Shown piece by piece: positions 24,124 through 33,118 of a DNA stretch of 64,000 nt. The translations under genes and the position numbers were made by a program. Positions within the stretch are counted from its first letter, which is position 1, and every line of letters begins with the position of its first letter. Under the pieces are notes generated by a model, which searched no databases, was not told where the DNA came from, and saw nothing but the letters and a program-made list of their open reading frames with translations. Source of the stretch: Bacteroides sp. 51 (GTDB lineage: Bacteria; Bacteroidota; Bacteroidia; Bacteroidales; Bacteroidaceae); contig NZ_QVMI01000002.1 in the NCBI RefSeq assembly GCF_010500965.1, positions 62,001-126,000 of the forward strand, written 5' to 3'.

Positions 24124-26049
24124 GTGGAAGAATTAACCAAAACATTGAGAAGCATTCTCACCGAAAAATATGTAATACCCTTGTATCAGAGAGGATTTGC
24201 TTGGGGAAGAGATGAAATACATCAACTACTTCAGGATATTTATGACTCATACTGTAGAAACAAAGATACTCCTGAAAATTATTATATTGGAAGCCTTTTT
24301 GTCTTGCCGCGTGACAATGGGAACTTCGAAGTAATTGATGGCCAGCAACGTTTGACTGTAATATCACTTATTGCCAAGATACTTCAACCCCAGTGTAATG
24401 AAGTTATATTAAAATATGATGCTCGACCGAAAGTTGCGAGTTTTTTGCAAGCATTTTATAAAGATTCCAGTTTGCAAGAAGTTGAAATATCTGGTGTTAC
24501 GACATTTTTTGATGCTGTTGATAGTATAAGAACTTGGCATCCAATACAGAATGAAAAGTATAAATTTGTAGTGGATGTCGATTTTATTAATTACTTTTTT
24601 GATCATGTCTATCTGGTTTGTGTCGAAATGCCAAGTGATACTGATGTTGCTGCCTACTTTGAGATAATGAATAACCGTGGTGAACAATTGCAAAAACATG
24701 ATATTTTAAAAGCACAAATGATGGGGAAGATAACATGCCCAGAGAAACGACATACATTTGCGATTATCTGGGATGCTTGTTCTCAAATGGACACTTATAT
24801 TCAGCGTTCTTTCATAAAAGATCATCGTGAAAGATTGTTTGGAGAAAATTATAGCCCAATACCCATCCCCGTAGTTTCGGATGATTTTGTTCTTCAGCCA
24901 AAAGCAAGTAACGAACAAAATCCCGTAAAATCCGTTGCAAATGGATTAAGTCTAACTGACATACTTGTTGATAATAAGAATATTATTGAAAGCAACACCT
25001 CTTCAACAGAAGCGGAAGACTATGAAGACTCTGATGGTAAAGCTAATTCTATAATTGACTTCCCTAATTTTCTTATGCATGTTTTAAAACTGGTCTATAA
25101 ACGTGAGACTGTCAAATCGGATATAAAAGAGGTTATATTGCATGAACGAGAATTGCTAAACGTGATTGATAATAATAAGTGGCAGGAGAATGACTCTATG
25201 GATTTTATTTACAATTTGCTCTACTATCGTAGTGTTTTTGACACTTATGTGATAAAAACACAAGCTATTGATACGGCGGCGGATGATTACAAATGGACAC
25301 TGCGGATGCCATATCGAGACACTGAAAAAAGTGCGTTGAGATATCGCAATACATTTGGTGACACACATATTCAGACTCGCATAATTAAATGTCTATCCAT
25401 GTTGCAAGTGACTTACCGTACTCGCATTTATAAAAACTGGCTACAAGATGTATTGTCTTTATTTAAAGAGGAAAAAGAATGGAGCCCAAGTGATTATTTG
25501 AGACAACTCGATAGGATCGTTCTTGATTATTATGACAGAACTGAAATTCAAGCCCAGATAAACACAGGTGAAGTATATGCGGAGGGAATTAGTACGCCAC
25601 ATATGCTCTTTAATTTAATAGATTATCTGTATTGGGTAGCTAGTAAAAACAAGACAGTAGAGATCAATCAATTGAAGTATGTGGTTGATTTTGAATTTAA
25701 GTACTATAATTCAGTGGAGCATCATCTGCCACAGTCAACAAAGAATGCGGATTTTAAAAAACTTGATTGTCTTGGTAATTTATTCTTGGTAAGTAGGAGA
25801 AATAATTCTAAAATGAATAATGAAGTACCAATCGGTAAAGCCTCAAAGACGGGTAAATATTACAATAGAATCCTTGCTCCTAATCGAAAAATAGTTTATG
25901 ATATCACTAATAAAAAGCAGAAATGGGATGAAGAGGAGATTGAATTTCATTATGAAGACTTAAGAAAGTTGTTGAGTCGGAGAGAGGAAATACTCTCTTG
26001 TATAAATGACGATGCTGGTATTAATGATATAGACAAAAGTGAAGAGTAA
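24124..26049 (+). CDS. DUF262-DUF1524 (GmrSD-like) protein (641 aa)
   Basis: The N-terminal DUF262 motifs are IPLYQRGFAWG (residues 18-28) and DGQQRLTVI (72-80). Near residues 530-575 comes the DUF1524 HNH nuclease signature: VEHHLPQSTKN, CLGNLFLVSRRNNSKMNN, GKASKTG. This is the GmrSD architecture, an NTP-dependent nuclease against DNA with modified bases. The start is GTG. The middle segment (about 260-310) is a low-complexity, acidic linker. Cleavage of modified DNA is known for the family; the target here is unknown. Confidence 0.75.
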   Translation: MEELTKTLRSILTEKYVIPLYQRGFAWGRDEIHQLLQDIYDSYCRNKDTPENYYIGSLFVLPRDNGNFEVIDGQQRLTVISLIAKILQPQCNEVILKYDARPKVASFLQAFYKDSSLQEVEISGVTTFFDAVDSIRTWHPIQNEKYKFVVDVDFINYFFDHVYLVCVEMPSDTDVAAYFEIMNNRGEQLQKHDILKAQMMGKITCPEKRHTFAIIWDACSQMDTYIQRSFIKDHRERLFGENYSPIPIPVVSDDFVLQPKASNEQNPVKSVANGLSLTDILVDNKNIIESNTSSTEAEDYEDSDGKANSIIDFPNFLMHVLKLVYKRETVKSDIKEVILHERELLNVIDNNKWQENDSMDFIYNLLYYRSVFDTYVIKTQAIDTAADDYKWTLRMPYRDTEKSALRYRNTFGDTHIQTRIIKCLSMLQVTYRTRIYKNWLQDVLSLFKEEKEWSPSDYLRQLDRIVLDYYDRTEIQAQINTGEVYAEGISTPHMLFNLIDYLYWVASKNKTVEINQLKYVVDFEFKYYNSVEHHLPQSTKNADFKKLDCLGNLFLVSRRNNSKMNNEVPIGKASKTGKYYNRILAPNRKIVYDITNKKQKWDEEEIEFHYEDLRKLLSRREEILSCINDDAGINDIDKSEE

Positions 26050-26179
26050 TAATATATACTGAGTTGATATAAATTCCAGATTGAAAAGCATATTCTATAA
26101 ACAAGAAACAGATTCTACTTTAATTAAAACATTCTTTCTGTTTAGTTTCTATTCTTAGGTAAAATAGAAAGAAATCAAT

Positions 26180-26536
26180 ATGACAGAAAGAAATCTAACT
26201 CTTACCCAAGAGTCCCAAATCAAAGAAAAAGCGTTCCAACTTAAAGAAGAAAAGAAACTTCGTAAAGTATACCCTATGGTTGTCTTCGGCGAAACTGAAG
26301 CCGACGAAAAAGAGTTCTACGTCGCCTACATGAGCGAGCCGGACTTCCCTAAATTTTCTAAATTCATGGCCGCTTCCAAAAAAGACGAGGTAAATGCTAT
26401 GCGCCAGCTAGCTAAAGATTGTTTTATTGACGGTGATAAAGAACTCATCGACAATGAATCTCTTTTCCTTTTTGGTTTGATGGGACAGCTCTCTGAAATC
26501 ATCACTACCCGTCAGAGTACAATCGTAAATTTATAA
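26180..26536 (+). CDS. Tail assembly chaperone, short form (118 aa)
   Basis: The position between tube and tape measure, the small size, the charged helical N-terminus (LTQESQIKEKAFQLKEEKKL) and the PMVVFGETEADEKEFYVAYM core all fit a tail assembly chaperone (G-type). The last sense codons are gtA AAT TTA TAA, a slippery heptamer just before the stop, and the -1 frame continues for 60 codons. A decayed homologue lies at 20081. The short form would be the abundant product, with the long one made by frameshifting. Confidence 0.75.
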   Translation: MTERNLTLTQESQIKEKAFQLKEEKKLRKVYPMVVFGETEADEKEFYVAYMSEPDFPKFSKFMAASKKDEVNAMRQLAKDCFIDGDKELIDNESLFLFGLMGQLSEIITTRQSTIVNL

Positions 26537-26715
26537 CTCGCTGGGAGGTAACTGAAACGCAACGTATCCGGCAGCGCTTGATATACGTTCGCCATTACTT
26601 TCCCGGCGTGAATCTAAATGAAATAACAGATGACGAATTTGCCATGTTATCGGAAGATGCCTTATGGTTACACCAGCAAATGCTAGCTACTAAAACCAGT
26701 GCTATTCTTCCCTAA
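26527..26715 (+). CDS. -1 frameshift extension of the tail assembly chaperone (G-T type)
   Basis: A slippery A AAT TTA heptamer (26527-26533) sits directly before the TAA of the short chaperone. Slipping back one base opens the frame to 26715 and adds a coding-looking, basic-then-acidic tail (ITRWEVTETQRIRQRLIYVR, HYFPGVNLNEITDDEFAML). A short CGCTG/CAGCG stem can form five bases after the heptamer. Frameshifted G-T chaperones are conserved across tailed phages, so the call is well supported by family knowledge even without ribosome data. Confidence 0.75.
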   Translation, partial: KFITRWEVTETQRIRQRLIYVRHYFPGVNLNEITDDEFAMLSEDALWLHQQMLATKTSAILP

Positions 26716-26736
26716 AAAGGTTCCATTCCTGTTTTG

Positions 26737-26772
26737 CCCCTGTAACCCTTCCATAGGTCACAGGGGTTTTTC
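26737..26772 (+). terminator. Intrinsic terminator before the tape measure gene
   Basis: CCCCTGT at 26737-26743 and ACAGGGG at 26760-26766 form a 7-bp GC-rich stem, followed immediately by TTTTTC. It lies just after the stop of the frameshifted chaperone. It probably reduces read-through into the tape measure gene, so the tape measure would be made at a lower level. I see no clear promoter in the remaining 60 bases. Confidence 0.65.
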
Positions 26773-26834
26773 TTTCCGGACTTTTAATCACAGCGTCTCT
26801 TTTTAGCCTATTCTTTTAGAAAGAATTCTTTTCC

Positions 26835-29800
26835 ATGAGCCAAGGTCAATTTCAGAACTATACCGTCAATTACACCATCAATGTGGATGCCACTAAAGGT
26901 GTCCAGAACGTTACCGCCTTTGCCGATAGCGTAGCCCGACTCACTGCTGCCAGAACGAATCTGGACGGAGCGGTAAACAATATCAAAAAGATGATGGATG
27001 AGATTGACCGGGTATTTCGCACCAAGGCCGGAAGGAAACGTGACTACTCCTATAAATTCAATATTGATACTAGTGGCACCGAAAAGAAGCTCGAACGCGT
27101 ACAGGCACTATTGGTTGATATTGCCGCAAAGACCAAAGGTATCAATCTGGTTCTTACCACAGGAAAAGCCTTAAATACCAAAGGACTAAAAAACCAGGCC
27201 AATGCTTTACTCAATAATAACATTAATCAGCAAGGGCAGAGCCTGGCTAATGGTGCAGCCAAGAGTTTCCTGAATGCCCAGCAACAAATAACAAAAAGCA
27301 TTGGTAAGATAAATGCCGGGTTAAAGAGCATTGAGACCCGGGAGATCAAAGTGAATACCACTCAGGCTAAAAGCCGTTTGCAGGAAATCATAACCTTGCT
27401 TACTCAGGTGCGCACATTAAGCGCTAAAGGTTCCACTTTACGCCTGAACTCATCCTCTTTACTTGCCGGGAACTTAAAATATGCTCCAATCAATCCTGCA
27501 TCCTTCACTATGACGGATAAGGCGCAACAGCGACTAAACGAAAGGCTTTATGCCAATCAGCGGCTCGCCCAGCAAAAACGACTCTTTCAACAACAAGAGG
27601 AAGCTGCCAAAATTCAGCGTCAGAATGCGTTAGCTGCAACTCGCCGCATGGAGCGCGAACAAGCTCGCTTGCTCCGTCAACAAGAGGCCTTACAGAAAAA
27701 AGCACTGGCTGAACAGCGCAGGCGGGAACGTGAAGCACAACGACGACAACAGCAGAATGCAGCCGGTGCCATCCGTAATGCTCAACGTCAGTCTATATTG
27801 AGCCAGTCTATGTATGGAGGCACCAGGCGTGCTGCTATCAATCGCCTGCAGTACTCTCGTGCTCCTAACTTCAGGAACTTGCCCTTTGCCTATATGTTCA
27901 ACGCTTATATGGCTTATAGTCTGGTCAAATCCGAACTGACCAAAGCGGTGGAGTATGCCAATATCATGGAGTCGGCGCACAGCATATTAAAAGTGGCGGA
28001 CACTGATCTGGCTACTTTTGAAACTCGTTTTGACAAAATGGCCAGATACGTTCGGCAGATCGGTGTTGAAACCAAGTTCACAGCCATTGAGGTTGCCGGC
28101 GCTGTTAAATACCTCTCTATGGCTGGTATGGGTATTGAAACGATCAATGCCTCCATCCGCCCGATTACCAACCTGGCCCTGATTGGTGATAACGACATCT
28201 CGCAGATTGCCGACCTGGCTACAAATATAATGGCGGGGTACGATATTAAAAGTAGCAGTATGCCCAGTGTGGCAGACATCCTGGCTTCCACTGTTTCCCG
28301 TTCCAATGTAAATATCATTGAGATGGCCGAGTCCTTCAAGATGTCTGCCGGATACATGAAAATGGCCGGTGTCGATTTTACCGAGAGTTCTGCTGCTATC
28401 GGTATCTTGGGTAATATGGGTGTCAAAGGCACAATGGCGGGAACCTCTCTTCGTGCTATGGCCACCCGTTTTGCCAAGCCGACTAAGGAGGCCAGCAAAA
28501 CGCTTGAGAGGTTGGGCATTCAGTTTACCGAATATCAGGATATCTATGGCAAGCAAGTTGAGAGACTTCGTCCGCTGGCTGATATTTTTGAAGAACTGAA
28601 GAAAAAGGGTGCAACAATGGCCGACATGCAGGCGATCTTTGGTAAGATCGGAGGTAACGCTGCCATGATGTTCCTAAAGAACTACGATAAACTTCGCGAG
28701 CTCTCGTCTCATAACCGGGCATCCCAAGGTATCTCCGGTGAGTTGGCCAAAGTCAAGCAGGATACCACCAAAGGACTTTGGTATCAGGTTACCTCTCAGT
28801 TCTCTGAAAGCTTTATGCAATCCTTCGAACTGTTGGAGCCCCGTATCAAAGGTGTTCTCAAAAGCTTCCTAGCTAAATTCAAGGCTCCTGAATTTGCGCA
28901 GGGTATTAATGCTATCGGAAATGTCTTGTTAGACATCTTTTCGGTGTTAAGTAATATTGCTACCTGGTTCACTCGTAACTTCTACTGGTTGGAACCGATG
29001 TTATTTACCAGTATTGTAGCCACCCGAATATTTAAACTGGCCGGTGCTATTACCAATCTGGGCGTTGCCCTTGGTTTTTTGGGTAAGCAAAATCTGGCAG
29101 GTTCCTCGATGAATGCCATTAGTGCCCTTCTCGGCGGTATGGGTACCCGTAATGTGAAAGCCTTAACTTTTGCAAATAAGCGTGCCATTGTCAGTGCGAT
29201 GGCTGCCGCTGGCATCACAGGTAAGGGAGCTATGTCTACCGCGCTGATGAATGCCGGTCTTATGGGAGGTCCTAATGCAATCTTTGCCCGTGGTGCTGCT
29301 TCCAGTTTGTTTGCCCAACAAGTCGCTACAGGAAATGGCCTGATTGGTGCGGGTGCTTCTATCTCTGCATTGGGCACCGGTGCCGTAGCTGCCACAGCCG
29401 GTATTGCTGCTCTGGTTGCCGCTCTGGGTTGGTTGGCCTATAAAACCTGGAAAGTGAAGAAGGCTAAAGACGCGGTACTGGAAGAGATCGAGGCCAATCG
29501 TAAATACCGTTACCCTTCTATTGAGGCACTCCATGATTCCTTAAGCCACACCTATACCATGGCTGTTAATGCCAAAAAGGCTGTTGATGACCTAACCTCC
29601 GGTAAAACGGTCCAGGAAGAGTCTGGCCAAAAGATCGGTGCTTTCACAAGCAATTGGTGGGGAAGTCTTTTCTCTTCCTGGGCAGTAGCAAATTCTTCCA
29701 GATATGGGATGGGCACCACCATGACCGAGTATACCACTCAGGACGCTTATCAGGACGATGCGGTAGCCGCACTGGTAACATTGGCTAAGAAAGATAGTCA

Positions 29801-30656
29801 GGCGCGTGTCAACTCCGCTTTTGCTGAGTTTGGTAAATTTCGTAGTGCTCTGGAGGTTGGTGCTTTTATTGAGAATATCCATCTTAAATACGGGCAAGAT
29901 GAAAATAAGTTAGACCCATCTCTCTGGACAACAGATCATGAAGGAAGGATCAAGTATAAAAAAGGTATTGAAGACCTGAAATCTGCTGACGCCCATAAAA
30001 CCTGGCATTATGCCAATTATCACAATACGGTTACGGTTAAGGAAATCGAAGTGGCGGCTCATGCTTATCAGAAAGCCATCGCAGATGGTACCGGAGCGCG
30101 AGCATTGATAGAAAAGGCAGGGTTTAACTTTTCCCAGATGCCCGACCTTGGTTACTACCAGAATGATAAAGGCTTATGGGTACAGAAGAGTCCGGGAAAG
30201 AATGCTACGGATACCGAACGTCAAACTGCACTTTCTAATACAATGAAGCTTCGTGAGCAGCTGGTAGCCCTGACCTCTACACTCCGAAACACTTTTGGCG
30301 GCTCTTCCGAGGCTGCTGAAAATATCATGCGTACGGCAGGCTTTACTCCGCAGCTCTTTTCGAATGAGCCCCTGTTTAATGACACATCACCTTTCAATGC
30401 GAATGGTATTACCAACAACCATCTTTCGGATGGGGATGACGGTTATGCCGGAGGAAATTATAGTGGAACCGGTAAACTTTCTTCGGCTGCTCCCAAACAG
30501 GTTATAGTCAATATCACTAATCTTTTAAGTGTGGAGACTATTGATCTGCTTAAGTCCGAAGAGGGGCAGATGGCAGAGGTTCAGAACCTGAAAGAACAAC
30601 TGGCTCAAGTTCTGATTGATGTGGTTCATGACTTTGACGCCAGTTGGAATAGTTAA
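26835..30656 (+). CDS. Tail tape measure protein (1273 aa)
   Basis: The length (1273 residues) and composition fit a tape measure. An N-terminal helical part with a long charged coiled coil (residues about 240-310, rich in QQ, RR and EQ) is followed by the TP901-type core (YANIMESAHSILKVADTDLA, VAGAVKYLSMAGMGIETINA, LGNMGVKGTMAGTSLRAMAT). Hydrophobic segments around 700-880 (GLIGAGASISALGTGAVAAT) would insert in the host membrane. The C-terminal region (about 900-1273) is strand-rich and polar. It sets tail length. Confidence 0.8.
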   Translation: MSQGQFQNYTVNYTINVDATKGVQNVTAFADSVARLTAARTNLDGAVNNIKKMMDEIDRVFRTKAGRKRDYSYKFNIDTSGTEKKLERVQALLVDIAAKTKGINLVLTTGKALNTKGLKNQANALLNNNINQQGQSLANGAAKSFLNAQQQITKSIGKINAGLKSIETREIKVNTTQAKSRLQEIITLLTQVRTLSAKGSTLRLNSSSLLAGNLKYAPINPASFTMTDKAQQRLNERLYANQRLAQQKRLFQQQEEAAKIQRQNALAATRRMEREQARLLRQQEALQKKALAEQRRREREAQRRQQQNAAGAIRNAQRQSILSQSMYGGTRRAAINRLQYSRAPNFRNLPFAYMFNAYMAYSLVKSELTKAVEYANIMESAHSILKVADTDLATFETRFDKMARYVRQIGVETKFTAIEVAGAVKYLSMAGMGIETINASIRPITNLALIGDNDISQIADLATNIMAGYDIKSSSMPSVADILASTVSRSNVNIIEMAESFKMSAGYMKMAGVDFTESSAAIGILGNMGVKGTMAGTSLRAMATRFAKPTKEASKTLERLGIQFTEYQDIYGKQVERLRPLADIFEELKKKGATMADMQAIFGKIGGNAAMMFLKNYDKLRELSSHNRASQGISGELAKVKQDTTKGLWYQVTSQFSESFMQSFELLEPRIKGVLKSFLAKFKAPEFAQGINAIGNVLLDIFSVLSNIATWFTRNFYWLEPMLFTSIVATRIFKLAGAITNLGVALGFLGKQNLAGSSMNAISALLGGMGTRNVKALTFANKRAIVSAMAAAGITGKGAMSTALMNAGLMGGPNAIFARGAASSLFAQQVATGNGLIGAGASISALGTGAVAATAGIAALVAALGWLAYKTWKVKKAKDAVLEEIEANRKYRYPSIEALHDSLSHTYTMAVNAKKAVDDLTSGKTVQEESGQKIGAFTSNWWGSLFSSWAVANSSRYGMGTTMTEYTTQDAYQDDAVAALVTLAKKDSQARVNSAFAEFGKFRSALEVGAFIENIHLKYGQDENKLDPSLWTTDHEGRIKYKKGIEDLKSADAHKTWHYANYHNTVTVKEIEVAAHAYQKAIADGTGARALIEKAGFNFSQMPDLGYYQNDKGLWVQKSPGKNATDTERQTALSNTMKLREQLVALTSTLRNTFGGSSEAAENIMRTAGFTPQLFSNEPLFNDTSPFNANGITNNHLSDGDDGYAGGNYSGTGKLSSAAPKQVIVNITNLLSVETIDLLKSEEGQMAEVQNLKEQLAQVLIDVVHDFDASWNS

Positions 30657-30670
30657 GGGAATCAAGAGCT

Positions 30671-30745
30671 GAATACACCTCGCGAGCCCTCGCGAACCAT
30701 GAACTTCGAGCAGTTTGCCTCTCGCGAGCACTCCGGCGCCTCAGG
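30671..30745 (+). repeat. GC-rich intergenic repeat with three TCGCGA palindromes
   Basis: The gap between tape measure and hub-region genes is unusually GC-rich and contains TCGCGA at 30680-30685, 30690-30695 and 30722-30727. The stretch ACCATGAAC then CAGTTTGCCT between them resembles the 42-bp repeat units at 43962-44117 (GGAACCATGAACC, GGTTTGCC). It may be a related, degenerate copy. There is no gene here with support. Confidence 0.4.
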
Positions 30746-30781
30746 CAAGTCCCTGAATCGTGTAAATTAATAAAAGATAGA

Positions 30782-31771
30782 ATGATGAATTATAAAAAAG
30801 GATTGTGGGGAATTGCAAGTAGCACCCTGACCTCGGGTGGTGTGCTCTCGCATGGAAGTGTGAGTGGCTATCTCAGTGATGCCGCTCGTAGGGCACTTGG
30901 CATTGGTCTATCTCATTTCGAGGATGGTGCCGTTCATTATTTCGCCAAGGATACAAAGATTCTTAAGCGAGCTATCCGGCAAACCGCCTCTCAGCTGGCT
31001 TATGGCATGCTACGTTCTTACCCCCGCTACCTGAAATACTGGGAACAGAAGAACCGGGATAAATACCTTCAGACCTTGTCTCAGACAAGCCTGGCCAATA
31101 AGAGCGGGCAATACTACCAGCTAATCAAAGAGCAACAGGCCGTTGCCGCTCTAAAAAGTTATTCGGATACCATCGTTGGAAATGTAGTCAGCGATTACCT
31201 TGAATTGACCATTAGCGAAGAAGGAAGTTATTACGACAGTAAGGCCGGGAAAATAGAATCCAACAAAACTTACGGAATAACCACCTTTGTTGATTTACAG
31301 CCGATGGTACAAGTCTCCAGCAAAAACAATGTGGTGCTTACCACCGTACAAGGCCGGGATTACACCCGCAAAGAGTTTATCTCGGGTGGTGATTTGGAGA
31401 TAACCATCAACGGAAAAATTACCTCTAAATATCCGGATGTCTACCCGGAGGCTGAAGTAAGTAAATTCCTTCGTCTGATGCAATACAAAGGGGTAATTGA
31501 CTGCGATAATATCATCCTTCGCCAGTTGAATATTAACCGACTTATTCTTCTGAGTTACAACCTTGCCCCTTCCGAATTCCGGAATATTCAAAATTACAGC
31601 ATCTCCTGTGTAGCTGTCGAACCCTCCGAATCCATTCAGTTAAAACTGGGCGAACAGGAAAAGGTAGATGACTCCATAGCCGATACAAATAAATGGCTTA
31701 AAGCCATCCGGTTCGGCACCGATATTATCGAACCCACTGCATTACTAAAGATTACACAGAAATGGATATAA
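30782..31771 (+). CDS. Baseplate/tail protein, DUF6046-like (329 aa)
   Basis: The gene follows the tape measure and overlaps the hub gene by 10 bases. A positively charged N-terminal half (RYLKYWEQKNRDKYLQTLSQ) is followed by a beta-rich domain (about 175-300) with TTVQGRDYTRKEFISGGDLE and GVIDCDNIILRQL, the arrangement expected of a LysM-adjacent baseplate protein of Bacteroidetes phages (DUF6046-like). Its role is probably tail-tube tip to hub attachment; this is inferred from position. Confidence 0.5.
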   Translation: MMNYKKGLWGIASSTLTSGGVLSHGSVSGYLSDAARRALGIGLSHFEDGAVHYFAKDTKILKRAIRQTASQLAYGMLRSYPRYLKYWEQKNRDKYLQTLSQTSLANKSGQYYQLIKEQQAVAALKSYSDTIVGNVVSDYLELTISEEGSYYDSKAGKIESNKTYGITTFVDLQPMVQVSSKNNVVLTTVQGRDYTRKEFISGGDLEITINGKITSKYPDVYPEAEVSKFLRLMQYKGVIDCDNIILRQLNINRLILLSYNLAPSEFRNIQNYSISCVAVEPSESIQLKLGEQEKVDDSIADTNKWLKAIRFGTDIIEPTALLKITQKWI

Positions 31772-33111
31772 GTTCAGTCGATGTCCTCTCTTGCCATATC
31801 CGGATTGGAGATGCGGATGCGGATAACCCTATCAAAATCAAAAATCCCATTGAGATCACTGAAGTATCAGAGATTGAAATTCATGAGTCGTATAAGAAGT
31901 TGATCGGTACGGCAAAGATCACATTGCCCAAAGGAAGCATCTATAAAAGCACGGTGATCGGAGCCATTACACTGGAAGGTGTTGATGCCAGTCTGGTAAC
32001 TACAGAAATCATGCAGGACGGGGTTATCATCGAAAAACGGGCTGCCCAGACAGCTGTCAATGAGAATACCTTTAAAGTTGGTCAGCGAATTAACATTAAG
32101 TTAGGCTACAATGGTGTACTGAAGAATATGTTCGATGGTTATATCACGGCTTATAATTCCGACAGCAATTTCCAGATTGATTGCGAGAATATGGCCTATA
32201 AACTCAAACTCAAGCAGGCCCCGAAACTTGAAACACCCATCCGGGGAACAAAAATCAATGACCTGTTGGGAGAAAAGTACAGTCTACTGAAAGATACCGG
32301 TTTTAAACTGCATGGTGACACTAAAAAGTTTGATATTGAGATTGGCAAGGTCAAGGTAACGGACAATTTTACGGTTGCCGATATCCTGAATGAATGGAGT
32401 AAGTACAAAGTCTATTGCTTTCTCAAATACGATAGCAATTCAGAAGATGAAATGCCCTCCATTGCCGTAGGTAGACCCTATTCATCTTCCAAGAACCAGC
32501 CGGTATTTCCCGATGAGGCTACCGGCCCGTACCAGATACGTTTTGACTACCATGTAGCAAGCAATGACCTGAAAGTGCTTAAAGTCGATCCCAAGTTCCT
32601 TGCAGTTACCGGCAAAGCATTGGGTGTTGATGAGAAATTCTTTGAGGTAACGATAAGGCTTAACCCTGAATATGACCCGTCAAGCCCTTCCTCCAAAGAA
32701 TTTCAGACGATCAATGCAACCCAGATTTCCAAAAAGACGCATAAGATAACAGGCAATACGACTGCAGAAGGTGCAAAAACGAAAACCAAAGTAGACCTGA
32801 GCACTTATACAGTCGTTCCTTATATGTCCACCCGCATGGGAATTAGCTCCGATGAATTGGCAGAGGAAACGATAGAATATTTCCGCAGCTATAACCTGAA
32901 TGGTATTACCGGTTCGGTTACCATTTTCGGTGACTTCGGCCTACCAACAGCGGTACAGATTGAACTGGTCGATGACCGTAATCCTTCCAAGAATGGAATC
33001 TACCTGGTGGATGAAGTAACCACAACATTTGGTACAAATGGGTATAGACAAAAACTCTCCCTGCCCTATAAAATTCGCGGTTCAAAATCAACTTATGGAG
33101 AAGGTAAATAA
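31762..33111 (+). CDS. Baseplate hub protein, gp27/gpD-like (449 aa)
   Basis: The layout is that of a hub (late control protein D-type): an N-terminal beta domain (EITEVSEIEIHESYKKLIGT, then KITLPKGSIY), a middle domain with GQRINIKLGYNGVLKNMFDG (a hub Afp8/gp27-like strand pair), and a C-terminal domain with RNPSKNGIYLVDEVTTTFGT where hubs end. It would form the trimeric plug at the tip of the tail tube on which the spike sits. The spike gene follows 7 bases later. Confidence 0.65.
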   Translation: MDISSVDVLSCHIRIGDADADNPIKIKNPIEITEVSEIEIHESYKKLIGTAKITLPKGSIYKSTVIGAITLEGVDASLVTTEIMQDGVIIEKRAAQTAVNENTFKVGQRINIKLGYNGVLKNMFDGYITAYNSDSNFQIDCENMAYKLKLKQAPKLETPIRGTKINDLLGEKYSLLKDTGFKLHGDTKKFDIEIGKVKVTDNFTVADILNEWSKYKVYCFLKYDSNSEDEMPSIAVGRPYSSSKNQPVFPDEATGPYQIRFDYHVASNDLKVLKVDPKFLAVTGKALGVDEKFFEVTIRLNPEYDPSSPSSKEFQTINATQISKKTHKITGNTTAEGAKTKTKVDLSTYTVVPYMSTRMGISSDELAEETIEYFRSYNLNGITGSVTIFGDFGLPTAVQIELVDDRNPSKNGIYLVDEVTTTFGTNGYRQKLSLPYKIRGSKSTYGEGK

Positions 33112-33118
33112 CAAACAA

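Larger units (their letters stand above)
11403..26179. other. Accessory interval between tail tube and tail assembly chaperone
   Basis: In contractile-tailed phages the tube gene is normally followed directly by the tail assembly chaperone genes. Here 14.8 kb separates them. The interval holds the recombinase-trio element with metal cargo (11409-18712), then a defence-like cluster (18779-26049), with a decayed chaperone copy (20081-20300) and tube-3'-end-like sequences at 18704 and 20383. Genes inside point in both directions and are visibly more AT-rich than the late genes around them. Confidence 0.7.

Noticed and set aside
26050-26179. A third RIT-like end before the intact chaperone (CATATTCTAT and ATTCCAGAT motifs)
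   Set aside because: Only short stretches match; similarity is too weak in AT-rich sequence to claim.
27508-29897. Several long minus-strand frames opposite the tape measure gene
   Set aside because: They are shadow frames of a strongly coding plus-strand gene with GC-rich third positions; no independent support.
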